Shown: positions 36,801 to 49,200 of the stretch, one piece after another
Layout: each line of letters opens with the position of its first letter
How positions within the stretch are numbered: the stretch's first letter is position 1
Source of the DNA: Paramecium octaurelia
Lineage: Eukaryota > Ciliophora > Oligohymenophorea > Peniculida > Parameciidae
Direction: 5' to 3'
NCBI GenBank assembly: GCA_905182995.1
Contig: CAJJDP010000058.1
Coordinates: forward strand, 442,621 to 506,620
DNA length: 64,000 nt
Translations under genes and position numbers: made by a program
The notes under the pieces: model-generated
Seen by the model: the letters and a program-made list of their open reading frames with translations, nothing else
The model's database searches: none
Told to the model about the DNA's origin: nothing

Positions 36801-37046
36801 GAAGTAAATAACTTTAGATTTATAATGTTTATTGCTGAGATGTTCACTTTAGTAGTCTATGCAGGATCAATTATCTTTTTATAGAGTTATATAAATTTAG
36901 CAGATATCGATTAAAAATTCATCATAAATGTCTTGATTTTAGTAACGATTAGTTGGTTACCATTACATATTATAAAATTGGTGTTAAGAAAATGGGACCC
37001 ATCCGAATCAGACAAGATAATGCAAAAAATTAGAATTAGAAAGTGA
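33807..37046 (+). CDS. P4-type phospholipid flippase, ATP9/Neo1 subfamily
   Basis: 1,079 residues in a single exon, matching ATP9A/Neo1 length. P4-ATPases move aminophospholipids to the cytosolic leaflet of Golgi, endosome or plasma membrane. Visible motifs are [15 protein letters not shown] (actuator DGET), the phosphorylation site DKTGTLT at residues 417-423 after [37 protein letters not shown] and [18 protein letters not shown]. The N-terminus has MPNIVKNQKYNILSF and [12 protein letters not shown], typical of ATP9/Neo1, a branch that works without a CDC50 partner in other organisms. Four to six C-terminal membrane helices follow. A tRNA gene starts 42 bp after the stop. Confidence 0.95.
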
Positions 37047-37087
37047 TATTATTTATAATCATCTATTCGAACAAGTACTTAATATGC

Positions 37088-37167
37088 GATCATATGGCCG
37101 AGTGGTCTAAGGCGCTGCATTCAGGCTGCAGTCCGAAAGGGCGAGGGTTCGAATCCCTCTGTGGTCA
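37088..37167 (+). tRNA. tRNA-Leu (anticodon CAG)
   Basis: An 80-nt cloverleaf. The acceptor stem GATCATA pairs with TGTGGTC with discriminator A. The D arm contains GGCCGAGTGGTCTAAGGC, with box A. The anticodon stem CTGCA/TGCAG closes the loop TTCAGGC, giving CAG. The variable arm is long, as in type II tRNA-Leu, and the T arm is GAGGGTTCGAATCCCTC, with box B. There is no intron and no encoded CCA. Confidence 0.97.
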
Positions 37168-37168
37168 A

Positions 37169-37175
37169 TTTTTTT
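37169..37175 (+). terminator. RNA polymerase III T-run after tRNA-Leu
   Basis: Seven consecutive T starting one base after the discriminator region, the standard Pol III stop. Confidence 0.85.
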
Positions 37176-37543
37176 ATTTCTTGAACTTTTAAAATAGAAG
37201 AAATAAATATTCATAATTCTTTTCTTATCAAGATCTCAGCTTTCTAAATTTCATTTTTGCTTGAAATAATAACTAAATATAAAAAAAATTTAATTAAAGA
37301 ATGCTAATAAAAATTATTAAAAAATCAAGATAGTTTTTTATAGGATTTGTTATTTTGCAATTCATCTAATTTCTTGTTTAATAATGTTGTTTTAAGTATT
37401 ACACTTATTGGCTCACTTTTAATAGTTCTTTTAAATTTTTTATAAATTAAGAATATCCCTCTCAATTTCTTTTTCAATATTAATGTTTTCAAACAAATAA
37501 CGAAGAACTGGATTAACATTATAAAATTATTAGAGCAATATAA
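37176..37543. other. Spacer with a doubtful 64-codon frame
   Basis: AT-rich spacer between the tRNA and the helicase 3' end. A Lys-rich frame at 37325-37519 (-) has ATG and TGA but no homology I know. I do not call it a gene. Confidence 0.3.
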
Positions 37544-38948
37544 TCAAACATCTAATTTAAATCTCTTCTTGAAGCCTCCCTTTTTTTATTTGGAATCCTT
37601 TTGTATTTTTTTATTGATTTATTTTATCTTTCGATCGTCCAAGTCATCTTCATCAACTGCAGTTTTCTTTACCTTTTTTTCCAATAAGTCTTTTAATTCT
37701 TGAGTTGCTATTCTCTATAAAATAATAGTAATTTCAATACATTAGCCTCTTAAACTCTTTCATAAAACACCATTACATCAGATTCCTCTAAAGGATATTG
37801 GGATAACTCTTTTTCGATTAATTATTCTATTTTCTGATACATTTCAACATCATATTAAGTTACAAGACTGATAGCTTTTCCAGATTTTCCTGCTCTTGCA
37901 GTTCTACCAACTCTATGGACATATTCCTTTGCATTTTAGGGAATATCAAAATTAATAACCAAATCAACAAAAGGAATATCAAGACCTCTACTTGCAACAT
38001 CGGTGGCAATTAATAAATTAGATTCCTTTGATTTGAATTTATTAAAAGATGACAATCTTTTGGCTTAACTCATTTATCCATGAATTGCAATAGCTTGAAA
38101 TCCAAGATTTCTTAATAATAAAGTTATCTTGATTGCCATCTAACATGTTGCTACAAACACAATGGAAGTTTATCCTGCTAATTCATTCAGTAAGTAAACT
38201 AAATAGGTTTCTTTGTATTTATCAGGTATGAATAGGTAATTTTGTTGAAGTGTAGAAACAGTCTAATACTTTGAAGAAACTTCAATTTTGACTGGATCCT
38301 TAAGAGAAGCTCTCTATAATTTACTGACCTTATTTGTCATAGTTGCTGAAAATAAATAAGTATTTCTTTCTTTTGGTAGGATGTCAAGAATTGCATTAAT
38401 TTCTCTTTCAAAATCCATATTAAGCAATTTGTCAGCTTCATCCAAAACTAAAAATTTTAATTATTTTAAATTGAATCCTTTCGTATTCTCTAGATGATAA
38501 AGAATCTTTCCAGGAGTTCCAATAATTATGTGTGGCTTTTAAGCTAAAGCCTTTGCTTAAGCTAGTGGATCCATTCCTCCCAAAATAACTACAGACTTTA
38601 ATGCTATCGAAGCACCAATAGCCTGGAAGTGTTCTTAAATTTAAACACACAGTTCTCTAGTAGGAGATAATATTAAGGCATAATAAGGCATTGGATTTGC
38701 TAATAAATGCTGCAATATTGGGAGTCCAAAAGCTAAAGTTTTACCAGAACCAGTCTCTGCCAAACCAATAATGTCTTTCTAAAAGATTAATATTGTAATA
38801 CTTTTTATAGAGTATAGGGTAGGGATTATTATTGAATTGGAGTAGGTGTTTTATATCCTAACTTTTCACATGCTGAGCACAATTCCTCACAAACACCTAG
38901 TTCTTTAAAAGTCGCACTGTTTATTTGTTATTCTTCTTATTAATCCAT
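37544..38948 (-). CDS. DEAD-box RNA helicase, DDX47/Rrp3-like
   Basis: 451 residues. It contains the Q motif [24 protein letters not shown], Walker [27 protein letters not shown], then in domain 2 [18 protein letters not shown] and [13 protein letters not shown]47/Rrp3 acts in 18S rRNA maturation. The sequence [16 protein letters not shown] and the compact size support this subfamily. The basic tail ([19 protein letters not shown]) also fits. Two introns, 38779-38801 (23 nt) and one of 26 nt near the C-terminus, leave exactly 452 codons. Confidence 0.93.
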
Positions 38949-39008
38949 AAATTAATATTTTAAAATAATTTGTAAAATTAATTACTTTGTAATATTCTTT
39001 TGAATAAA

Positions 39009-39666
39009 TCATTCTCTGCTAGCCATTACATCCTCTGAATACGTTTATTTTTCAACAACTAGTTTTTTTCCTTCAAATCCTGAGACTTATCCTGGTTCAA
39101 ACGGAGCTGCTCTTCTATTTCTGTGATACTTTCTAAATAGATTGAATATATATATTATTTTACATGAATTCCAATCTATTCAAACTCTACATGGCTCCTT
39201 GTGGAAAGTAATGATTTGGAGTATGAGATTAATTGTCTGTAGCTGGTTATTAGTAGAATGGCTGAACAAAATGTGAATGACCTGTTCTGGTTGGGGCTTC
39301 ATCATATACATGAGCCATCCAACCATGCCAAACAGGAGGGACTCTATCCCCAAGAGTATGCCATGGGTTAAAGTAGTCATTATATTCGACCCACCTTCTT
39401 TGATTACGATCTATCGAATTCCATTAATTGTTTACGTGTGACATCAAAATCTTCGTAGTATTTATTGCCAAATTAATCTTGTCCTACACATTATATCGGT
39501 CCATTCTATCCTCCAGCATAATGACTGGATCTAGATTATGCTCTGTGCATTCTGATGTATGTTTACCAGAATCCTAATTAGTTATGTTATAATTACCTTC
39601 TCTTCTCACTAAAGTCCAAAATTTTGGTGTTAACATTTAATTTAGTGTCCATGCCCAAAGACCCAT
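39009..39666 (-). CDS. NDUFA12: NDUFA12 (B17.2) subunit of mitochondrial complex I
   Basis: 192 residues with three introns (23, 25 and 31 nt), exactly 193 codons. The family core is clear: VGQDQFGNKYYED, then RRWVEYNDYFNPWHTLGDRV and PPVWHGWMAHVYDEAP. NDUFA12 sits at the base of the peripheral arm of NADH dehydrogenase. The protein is longer than in animals (about 145) because of a C-terminal extension ending VVEKQTYSEDVMASRE. The stop is 61 bp from the helicase start on the same strand. Confidence 0.93.
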
Positions 39667-40277
39667 TTTCTAAAATTAATATTATTTAAATAATAACTTT
39701 ACCTAATAAAAATTCACTCTTCAAGTAGATTGAAAAGGCATTTTTGCTATTCTAAACAACAAAAATTCATCAATTTATATTTATAACTTCAGGTTTAATT
39801 ATTAGGTGATGTAAATAGTAAATATAACAGGACTTAATAAAATTAGCTATAACAATAATAAATTCTGAATAGATTTTTGAATATATACAAGTGACATTAG
39901 ACAAAATTAAAAGCAACTGAGAAGGACTACACAAAATAATGCATATGCTGATGAAATCAAATAAATAAATAATATCTAATAAAGTTTATCAACTTATTAG
40001 TTTTCAAATGTATGATAAATTATAAATATTTTGAAATAGCAACTAGATCCATTGCAGTATAATAACAAAATGACTTCTTAATAAAAAGAAATTGAAGAGC
40101 ATATAATAAATGCAATACTATGGTTTAATTGAATTTTACTCACAAATTTGTAAAGCAGCACACAGAAAGCATAGGTGATACTGAAGATTAAATGACAAGA
40201 TGATAATTATTGATAAAATTCTAAAATATTTACATTATTTATATTACAATTTTATGAAGTAATTTATACCATAAATT
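39667..40277. other. Intergenic, no gene I can support
   Basis: About 610 bp. Short open runs on the + strand at 39,900-40,200 (for example MTSQQKEIEEHIINA, and CNTMVQLNFTHKFVKQH in another frame) might be exons of a tiny protein, but no start and splice set is convincing. Confidence 0.35.
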
Positions 40278-41391
40278 ATGTCAGAGCCTTTTTAGCTAAC
40301 AAAAAAGGATAAGTGTAAAATAATCAATATTGATTTTTATGAAATGTATAAATCAATTAGAATATAGATAGTTTTATTGCCATGATTGATTCGTCCAATA
40401 AATTGTATATATTTGCCTTAAATACATTGCTTCCAATTTATTATCTTGAGGTACCAATTTAGGTAGTTAACATCACATTCGGAAAAAAGTCAGAAGAAAT
40501 AGCAGTTTTCTCAGAAAAAGAGATATTAATTTATTCATTACAAGATGACATAATCTTTTAGAAGAAAATGGAAATACTCAATTTAATAAAATTTGATTTT
40601 ATTGACAAAGATTATTTGATTCTTACCTAAACTCATTTATAAAACTCAATTATGTAAGTTGATACAATTGATCCAATTACATTCGAAAAAGTTCATTATT
40701 AAAAGAATTACAATTTATTGATTCTTTTTTAAGATTCAATTTAGTTATTTAACAACTTAAGTCCATATCTAAGCTATCAATAAAAATTTAACAATAAATC
40801 TAAGTTAAGGTATGATCATTAATAGTAATTGATATGTGTTTTTGAAACAAATTAATTGAGTATTTTCTTTATTTTTCATGATCAAATTAAGCATAGACAT
40901 ACATTATCACTGAATATTGAAAAAATTTAGGATGGTTGTTTTTTTTCCCTTCCATTTTATAAATAACCTGGCTTTTATGGAGATTAGATTTTTATATACA
41001 GTATTTAATTTATTGACTATTTCAAGTGGCGATGACTAGAGGTAAGCTTGGTAGTTAGTTTTAGTTTGTCGACTAAGATGGAGATAGATAATGTATTGGT
41101 AATACATTTTAAGAGAAAAAATGCAAAACCATTATTCCAATATCAAAGTGGGGAAATAATCTACTTGTCTTATTTGAATAGGGTTGCTTAAACAGAATTA
41201 AGTTATATAAGTTTCCACAATTTGAAAAACTGGATTTTAAATTTCAATATTACCCTAAAAATGAAACATATAGTGAATTAGAAGATGAATTTGATAAGAA
41301 AATCAAATAATCATCTATTGAATTAAAAGAGGATTAATTTTCCTAAAGAATACTTGATCCATATTATTCTTATTGTAATGAACTCATTTGA
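40278..41391 (+). CDS. Beta-propeller-like cytosolic protein, unknown
   Basis: 353 residues after introns 40346-40371 and 41001-41026 (26 nt each), which give exactly 354 codons. Repeated short hydrophobic strands (FIAMIDSSNKLYIFAL, EIAVFSEKEILIYSL, NNLLVLFEQGCLNRIKLY) look like propeller blades. There is no signal peptide or membrane helix. The end is acidic then Ser/Gln-rich. The fold is an inference and no family is recognised. It lies 66 bp upstream of GPN2 on the same strand. Confidence 0.65.
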
Positions 41392-41457
41392 AGATTATCA
41401 TGAATATTATTTGAGTTTCTTAAATTTGAACTATAATTTAGTATAATTAATTATTTT

Positions 41458-42428
41458 ATGATTCCTTATTATTATGGCAGCATTATAATTGGCCCAAGTG
41501 GTGTTGGAAAATCCACTCTTTGTAAAGGATTGTTATAAATGATGGAATAAATATAAAGAAAATCCATCATAATTAATATGGACCCAGCGAATGAAGATTC
41601 ATATGAAGATTATCTATGCATCAATATTTTAGAGCTTATAACTGTTGAGGATGTGATGAAAATGTTTAAATTAGGGTATGTTTATATAGTAATTAAGGCC
41701 TAACGCAGCTTTGTTATATTGCTTCTAATTTTTGTTGGATAACATAAAGTGGCTTTTTGATAAATTATTGAAATATCAAGATTATTATCTCATTTTTGAT
41801 TTTCCAGGTATTAATTAATGTCAAAATAGGATAGATTGAATTGTATTTGGCAAATGATTCAATTTACAATCTAATATAATCATTGACAAACAAAAACAAT
41901 TAAACATTATAATTATCATTGGTGGCTGTACAATTATTTGATTGTTTAAATTGTTATTAAGTGAACACATTTATCTCTGCCAGTCTTGTTAGTGTCACTG
42001 TATCTGCAAATTTATCATTACCATACTTAGCTGTTTTAAATAAATTAGACTTAATTAAACAATATGGAGAGATGCCATTAAGCTTACAATACTATTTGGA
42101 AGGTGAAAATTTGAAATATATGTTGGAAGTCACTGATTAATATGATGAAGAGGGATAAAAATTTAAGGAAAAATATGGACAACTAACATACAACATTGCA
42201 GAGCTAATTGATTCAAAAGAGGTTGTTAGTTTTGAGCCGCTCTATGTTGAAAATAAAAAATTAATAATGAGATTAATACTAAAAATGGATAAGGCTAATG
42301 GTTATTACTTTTTGGAAAATCTACCCCCCATATATAAATCTATACAAGAAGATGTAGGAGAAGAAATAGATTTCCTTCCAACTGAATTGGTTATGGAGTT
42401 GGAAACTGAATTATTCGAAAGTAATTGA
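41458..42428 (+). CDS. GPN2: GPN-loop GTPase 2
   Basis: 308 residues after two 22-nt introns. GPN GTPases help assemble and import RNA polymerase II. The P-loop is GPSGVGKSTLC, switch regions include NMDPANEDSYEDY, and the diagnostic Gly-Pro-Asn insert is in LGPNAALLYC, created by splicing at the first intron. DFPGQIEL is the G3 box, LNKLDLI the G4 box, and the family tail MDKANGYYFL is present. NMDPANE, ELITVEDVMKMF and the overall length fit GPN2 rather than GPN1 or GPN3. Confidence 0.94.
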
Positions 42429-42658
42429 TAATGTTATTTATAAATATAAATCATGCAAATTTCTTTTAAAATTTGATGAAACTCTTTGGCTTTAATATTT
42501 ATAAAAATAAAATATTTGAAAATTAGAAGGTTTAAACTTATTTTGCAAAGTGTAATTAAAATGAAAAATCTAAGATAAATTAAGTAAAAAATATAAATTC
42601 TAATAAAAACATAACATGTGATTTGCTTAAAATTATAACTGTTCTTAATAAATATAAT
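42429..42658. other. Convergent spacer
   Basis: 230 bp of AT-rich sequence with nothing recognisable. Confidence 0.5.
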
Positions 42659-44099
42659 TCAATCTTATGATATTAATTTCAACGTAGGTTCTGATTTTTT
42701 GACTTATTATTACTTCATATTTTATTGCATTTTGGATTTCCAATCTTAAATTTCATCAAAAAACACCTTTTCTTTTTGATTTAAACATTTTGGTGTATTT
42801 GGATTTTGAAGAACTTTCTAAAAGGGTTTATGGATTCTTTTTGAAACAACTTATTATTCATTTTAATATTCTAAATTATAAACTCTTATCACATGTTCAT
42901 TTTTTATTTATTTTGCCTCTTTTAAGTCTACAGAAACCTCTTTAAATTACTGCTTTTTCATAAAATTGTTTCTGAAAGTATTAGTGGTTACCTAAGGTTC
43001 CACCGATGATTTAATTATCCTTCTATTGCTCAATTCTTGTTTTATATTTTTTGAAATATATTCTTTTCCACTAAACCCTACAGCAGAATTGGGCCTTATT
43101 CGTTATAGGCGAATCATCAAATCCTTTTAATCATCTTTAATTATTCTTTAAACAGAAGACTAGGGTCTATTTTTTAATTGTCTATGAACTGAATGCATAT
43201 TTTCTATTGTATCTAATGTTATAATTTAAGGTACTATGGGCTTAATTTCTAAAAACTAAGATTAGTTGTTCCTTTCAGAATCTGATTCATTTATGATTTC
43301 AATCTTGCTTTCTTTAAAAGAACAGATACTTTTTTCTTTTTTTGAAATCGTTCTTGAGAATTATTAATTCATCATTAAGCTAGAAGGAGTATCTCTAAGG
43401 TGTACTTTATCAGTTAGATAACTGATGAGTTACTAGTATGTATATCTTTTTTAAATGTTTTTAACTAAAATCAATTTTATTATTTGAGATAAAATAGGGA
43501 ATTTGCTCTGATCTGTGGGTTGAGGATCTTTATAAATAATGTTATATGCAAGAATTTTGTCATTGTCACCATTAAAAGGCATCCGATTGTTTGCAAGGAA
43601 ATATCCTATTATACCAATACTCCAAATTCCAGAATGAGTGGATTCTTTTCTCAAAACTTCTGGAGAAGCAAAATTTAATGGGGTGGCATTTAGTGATAAC
43701 AAATCGATCTTAATTGAATTAATAACAAACCTTAATATTTTTGTATTCATCGAGAAACAAATTTTAGAGAGTAACTGTTGCTTATATTCCCTTTAACTCA
43801 GCAATGTTTAGTGCTTAAGCAAGTTATAAAATTATGGATAAAATTTTTTATTCTCCAAAACAACCTGCTCCGTTAATCGTTTACAAGGGTTCACTATTTT
43901 ATATAATACACATCATTCCATTTTCTTACCATCTATTCACAATTATTAGAAAATTTGAATGATCAAGCTGACTGATTCTATCATCATAATCAGAAGATGC
44001 CTATAATGTTAGAATATATTCTTTTTTCGTTTTCTTCTCGATACACAGATATTTATTTATACCAAGCTTTTGCGCTTTCTCCAACTATTATAATTACAT
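42659..44099 (-). CDS. Catalytically degenerate protein kinase (pseudokinase) with long basic tail
   Basis: 472 residues, one 22-nt intron. The kinase fold is visible through FLIIVNRW, a C-lobe helix ILSIILQLAQAL, then NFASPEVLRKE and IWSIGIIGYFLANNRMPF. Every catalytic site is altered. The beta3 VAIK Lys position reads ILTL, the HRDxKxxN loop reads IQATVTLQN (only the Asn kept), and the DFG position reads DLLS. There is no glycine loop. About 200 residues of basic, Ser/Lys/Gln-rich tail follow. It is probably a regulatory or scaffold protein. It is not closely similar to the pseudokinase-kelch gene by eye. Confidence 0.75.
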
Positions 44100-44386
44100 A
44101 ATTAATTTTAATTTTATATTTATAATTATAATAAACAACTCCACTCAAAATTTCATCTCTAAGTACAATGAAAATGAGGAATTCAATTCTAAATTTTTGA
44201 TAAGTAGATTAATTAATTAGATAAATTAAATTGTTGAGTAAATGAATGATAATATTTTGATTAACTGAATGATTGAAAATAATAAATGAAAACTGTGTAA
44301 ATCCAAACTTCCTGTTTTCCAAGCAGTTTTGGATTAGAATTCACATCAAAATTAAGAAAATTTAAGAAGAATCAATATAATTAACT
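44100..44386. other. Divergent spacer, no gene
   Basis: 287 bp between the pseudokinase (-) and a small gene (+). It should hold both promoters. An ATG-led frame at 44,289 (MKTVQIQTSCFP) is open but does not join the downstream frame. Confidence 0.45.
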
Positions 44387-44851
44387 ATGCAATAATTTAT
44401 TTAAGCGTTACTATAAAGGTATCTAGGGAAAGTGAAATTCAATACATTACTTGCATCCTAGACTATGTTTCATTTAATAGCTTTTTGTATTTCACTTTAT
44501 TAAAATGAAGAGGAATTCAAAATAGAATTACACTATATTATTTTACTTATTAAATCAAGTCCTGATACCAAGATTTTGTAGGTTCTATTAACATCTTATA
44601 CTTTAATTAAGAATTAATAAAGTATTTAGAGATTAGACTCGTAAATTTAGCTTGATAAAATCCATATTTATAGACATTGCCTGAAAATTAGAACAATAGT
44701 AATTAATGTATTTATTACTAATCCAAAAGTAATTTCTGCTTTTTTTCAAGATTATTATTATAATTAAATATATAATATTATTTTAATCTATTACTTATTT
44801 ATACTAAATATTGTAATAATAAAATTATTCATAAAATGCAGAAGAATTTGA
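44387..44851 (+). CDS. Small helical protein, unknown (154 aa)
   Basis: A single open frame from ATG 44387 (MQQFIQALLQRYLGKVKF) to TGA 44849-44851. It is mostly amphipathic helix (ELHYIILLIKSS, ILQVLLTSYTLIKNQQS) with a hydrophobic end (IILIYYLFILNIVIIKLF) that could be a tail anchor, or may instead be non-coding if a GT..AG intron near 44,705 is used. I recognise no family. A copy lacking the first 11 codons is at 45702-46133. Confidence 0.5.
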
Positions 44852-45013
44852 TGAATAGAACAATTTGTTATCTTTCTAGAAGAAATTATTTTTGTATTTA
44901 TTGAATCAAGAATCTTATTATTGATTTAAGTGAAAATTTTTCTAATTAAAAGAAATAAAAAAGTAATAAAAATTAATCTATGCAGATTATATTTTGTACT
45001 AAAAAGAAATCAT

Positions 45014-45700
45014 TCATATCTCAGGTTTGAATGCAATTAACATTTTTTCTGATTTTAATTTTGAATTTTAATCAGATTCTGTAGTTGTCCTAAGATTTAC
45101 AACAATTTATCTAATTTAATAAATATTGTTACCTTCGCATTTTTATTGAAGATTTAGATACGTTTTTCAATTTCATTAAATTCTTTTTCAGCCTTGATTC
45201 TTTAGATTTTTACTATTTCCAAAGTTATTTAAATAGATTGGCTAACTTTGATTTTGATTTAATTTTTTTGAATAGATTCTTTAATGAGGCAAGTAAGAGA
45301 ACATAGTATTTTTTCTTATAAGCCAAGATTATGCCTTTTACAAAAGGGTAGCACAATATTATGCAGAGAATAATAATAACTATTTATAATTAAATAGATA
45401 ACACTTAATTATTTTGTTGCTCGCATACATATTTAGCAGCAGCAAGGAAAATTGTAATGGAACAAATTTAACCAGCTTATAAGTCTAAGTGATTAAGCTT
45501 TGAAATATTGTATGGTTTATATTCAACAGCTAGCAATTGGTAAAGTAGTAAACACAATCCTAGTAAAGAAGCCTTTAGCAAAACTTGAATTTCAAAATAA
45601 GTTAGAACAAGTATAATAATTGTTTTTTTGGTTAATTTTATTAATTCCCAAAAGTAATTTTTCCCATCATATTCATTAAATAAATAAGAAATGTGTCTTC
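45014..45700 (-). CDS. Giant membrane protein 3' end, truncated duplicate
   Basis: The C-terminal 220 or so codons of the gene complete at 46296-54946, shifted by 1,282 bp and cut by the N at 45701. Confidence 0.85.
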
Positions 45701-45701
45701 N

Positions 45702-46133
45702 TATCTAGGGAAAGTGAAATTCAATACATTACTTGCATCCTAGACTATGTTTCATTTAATAGCTTTTTGTATTTCACTTTATTAAAATGAAGAGGAATTC
45801 AAAATAGAATTACACTATATTATTTTACTTATTAAATCAAGTCCTGATACCAAGATTTTGTAGGTTCTATTAACATCTTATACTTTAATTAAGAATTAAT
45901 AAAGTATTTAGAGATTAGACTCGTAAATTTAGCTTGATAAAATCCATATTTATAGACATTGCCTGAAAATTAGAACAATAGTAATTAATGTATTTATTAC
46001 TAATCCAAAAGTAATTTCTGCTTTTTTTCAAGATTATTATTATAATTAAATATATAATATTATTTTAATCTATTACTTATTTATACTAAATATTGTAATA
46101 ATAAAATTATTCATAAAATGCAGAAGAATTTGA
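45702..46133 (+). CDS. Small helical protein, truncated duplicate
   Basis: The gene at 44387-44851 without its start, repeated after the N at 45701. Confidence 0.5.
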
Positions 46134-46295
46134 TGAATAGAACAATTTGTTATCTTTCTAGAAGAAATTATTTTTGTATTTATTGAATCAAGAATCTTAT
46201 TATTGATTTAAGTGAAAATTTTTCTAATTAAAAGAAATAAAAAAGTAATAAAAATTAATCTATGCAGATTATATTTTGTACTAAAAAGAAATCAT

Positions 46296-49200
46296 TCATA
46301 TCTCAGGTTTGAATGCAATTAACATTTTTTCTGATTTTAATTTTGAATTTTAATCAGATTCTGTAGTTGTCCTAAGATTTACAACAATTTATCTAATTTA
46401 ATAAATATTGTTACCTTCGCATTTTTATTGAAGATTTAGATACGTTTTTCAATTTCATTAAATTCTTTTTCAGCCTTGATTCTTTAGATTTTTACTATTT
46501 CCAAAGTTATTTAAATAGATTGGCTAACTTTGATTTTGATTTAATTTTTTTGAATAGATTCTTTAATGAGGCAAGTAAGAGAACATAGTATTTTTTCTTA
46601 TAAGCCAAGATTATGCCTTTTACAAAAGGGTAGCACAATATTATGCAGAGAATAATAATAACTATTTATAATTAAATAGATAACACTTAATTATTTTGTT
46701 GCTCGCATACATATTTAGCAGCAGCAAGGAAAATTGTAATGGAACAAATTTAACCAGCTTATAAGTCTAAGTGATTAAGCTTTGAAATATTGTATGGTTT
46801 ATATTCAACAGCTAGCAATTGGTAAAGTAGTAAACACAATCCTAGTAAAGAAGCCTTTAGCAAAACTTGAATTTCAAAATAAGTTAGAACAAGTATAATA
46901 ATTGTTTTTTTGGTTAATTTTATTAATTCCCAAAAGTAATTTTTCCCATCATATTCATTAAATAAATAAGAAATGTGTCTTCTAAGTTTCATAGATTCAA
47001 ATTAGTCTCTCAATCTATACATTAGTGAGAATAGAGAAAAAGGAATCAATAAGCAAAATATTCCGAGTCCTGGAAAAATAAACGCAATCATCCATTTATA
47101 ATGAGTTGGTGACCAGAATTCTAAAGAAACATCTCCTTAAATAAAACTTAAATCCGAAATTTCTCTTTTTGAAATCACTGAACAAAGCCTATTTTTGATA
47201 AATTAATTACATTTTAATTAATCCCCCAAAATTAGATACATATAAGTAAATTAATGTATTTGAAATGGTATCATAATTATATTACTATTAAGGCGCCTAT
47301 TTAGTAAGATAAAAATGAATTAACGATAATTTTTAAATCAACAGGAATTGAAATAGCATTAAAACAAGCATTGTTATAATTCTTGAGTAAATTAAAGAAA
47401 TTTCTTCTAAATCGGATAAATAACAATCTAAATTGTTTGCCATAAAATAAGAAGTGTTACTAGCTTGATCAACAAAAATAAATGAAAATGAAAAGCTAAT
47501 ATTAAAAGTGAAAATAACAGAATATATCCATAAATAATTTAAAAGCATTTTTAGAAATACACTTTCATGATCTAATTATGATAATTTTATACCTTAACTT
47601 AATTTAAATATAATCAGAAAATGCCTTTCTCTAAGTTTCAAGGATGTAAACAATTAATTAGACGTGTTTATGCTTTTCAATGATAATATAATAGACAGTA
47701 GGGCCCTAAAATTAAAATGTCTCTTACCAGATTGTCGTCAATATAAAAGGGAGTATGCTATCCTAATCTCCATAGCAACTTAAGCAACTCTGATCTTACG
47801 ATGTTTTAATAAATTTTCCACTTCCCCTAATATTTTATGTGTCACATTCTTCACATAAACCTCCAATATGCCCTACACTACATAATTCATCGCCTGTATT
47901 CCAGCCACCTTCGCAAAACTTTGGATTCTTGAAACAATAATCAACTGAATCAGATAACATATTAGGCCTCCAGTAGCCCTCCAAAAGTTATATTTTATTT
48001 GAAGTTATGCTAAAAAATTTCGTTTTATCAAAAACAGAACATTTTGTTGTATTGTAAGTGACAGAATAAAATCCTTAATTAGATGAACATATCTAACATC
48101 CATTATCAACATAAAATTCTCCTAATTAACATAAAAAACCTTTAGTTTTGATGATATAACCAAACTCTTTCTATGAATTCCCTGTTTAACAATTAAAATA
48201 AATAAGAAAGTGGTCATAAGTATCAAAATAAGGATCCAAAGAAAATGAAAGTAGACTTAAATCAAAATTATTATTTTGATTATCATATTCTATTGCGGCT
48301 TTTTACTCTAGTTACCCATTGTTTGATTATTTTTCTTTTAAGATTTTCTATTAACTTATACGACAAGTTGAATTGACTTTTTTGAAATCTTATTCATTTC
48401 TGCTATTCATAAAAAACAAGGAAAAGTCAGAGATATATGTGAAGTATCTTTGAGATTATGGTTGATATAATAAATAACTTTATATTTATTAATTACTTGG
48501 AAGCATTAAGGTATTTGATATTTTATTTTTTCCTTACTAAATAATATTATAAGGCTTCAAATTCATAATATTTGTTTAAGTGTTATTTTGAATCTATGAT
48601 AGTGACAACATTTCTTTGCCATTAATAAAAAGAGCTAAGTGATTAGGAGTTTCAACTAGATTATTTCCATAAGAAGTAGCATCATTAAAAAGCAGACACG
48701 ACAAAACAAAATTTAGATCATTTAACTTATTATCCCCTGCTAAATAAATACCTCCTCCTTCACTTGCTTTATTAGATAAAATTATTGTTTATTTTATGAG
48801 TAATGCACTATTGATTGCAAATAAATGAATTCCACCCCCAGATATTGTGGCCTAATTTCCAAGAACATAAGAATTTTCTAATTTAAGAAATATATTTGAA
48901 GCCATTATTGCTGCTCCAATACTCGCTTTATTTTTGATAAAATTTGAATCCTTAATTTAAATTTTAGGATACAACTAAGAATTTACAGCGATATTTAAGC
49001 AGCCATATTCATTTATTATATTGAAACCACAATTTAAGTCTTAAATCTTTAATAGATTACAATTTTCTATTTATAAATAAATAATGCCCTTATAACAGTA
49101 TTTACAAATATTATCTTGAATATCCACCTTAGACAATATTAATGAATGTTCGATTGAATTCATCGAAATCTGCATTAAAGAGCTAGATTTTTAAGCTAAT

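Larger units (their letters stand above)
44420..46982. repeat. Direct repeat 4: 44420-45700 = 45702-46982, N at 45701
   Basis: Two 1,281-bp copies, identical by eye, joined by one N. The left copy cuts the giant membrane-protein gene and the right copy cuts the small + strand gene. Confidence 0.95.
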
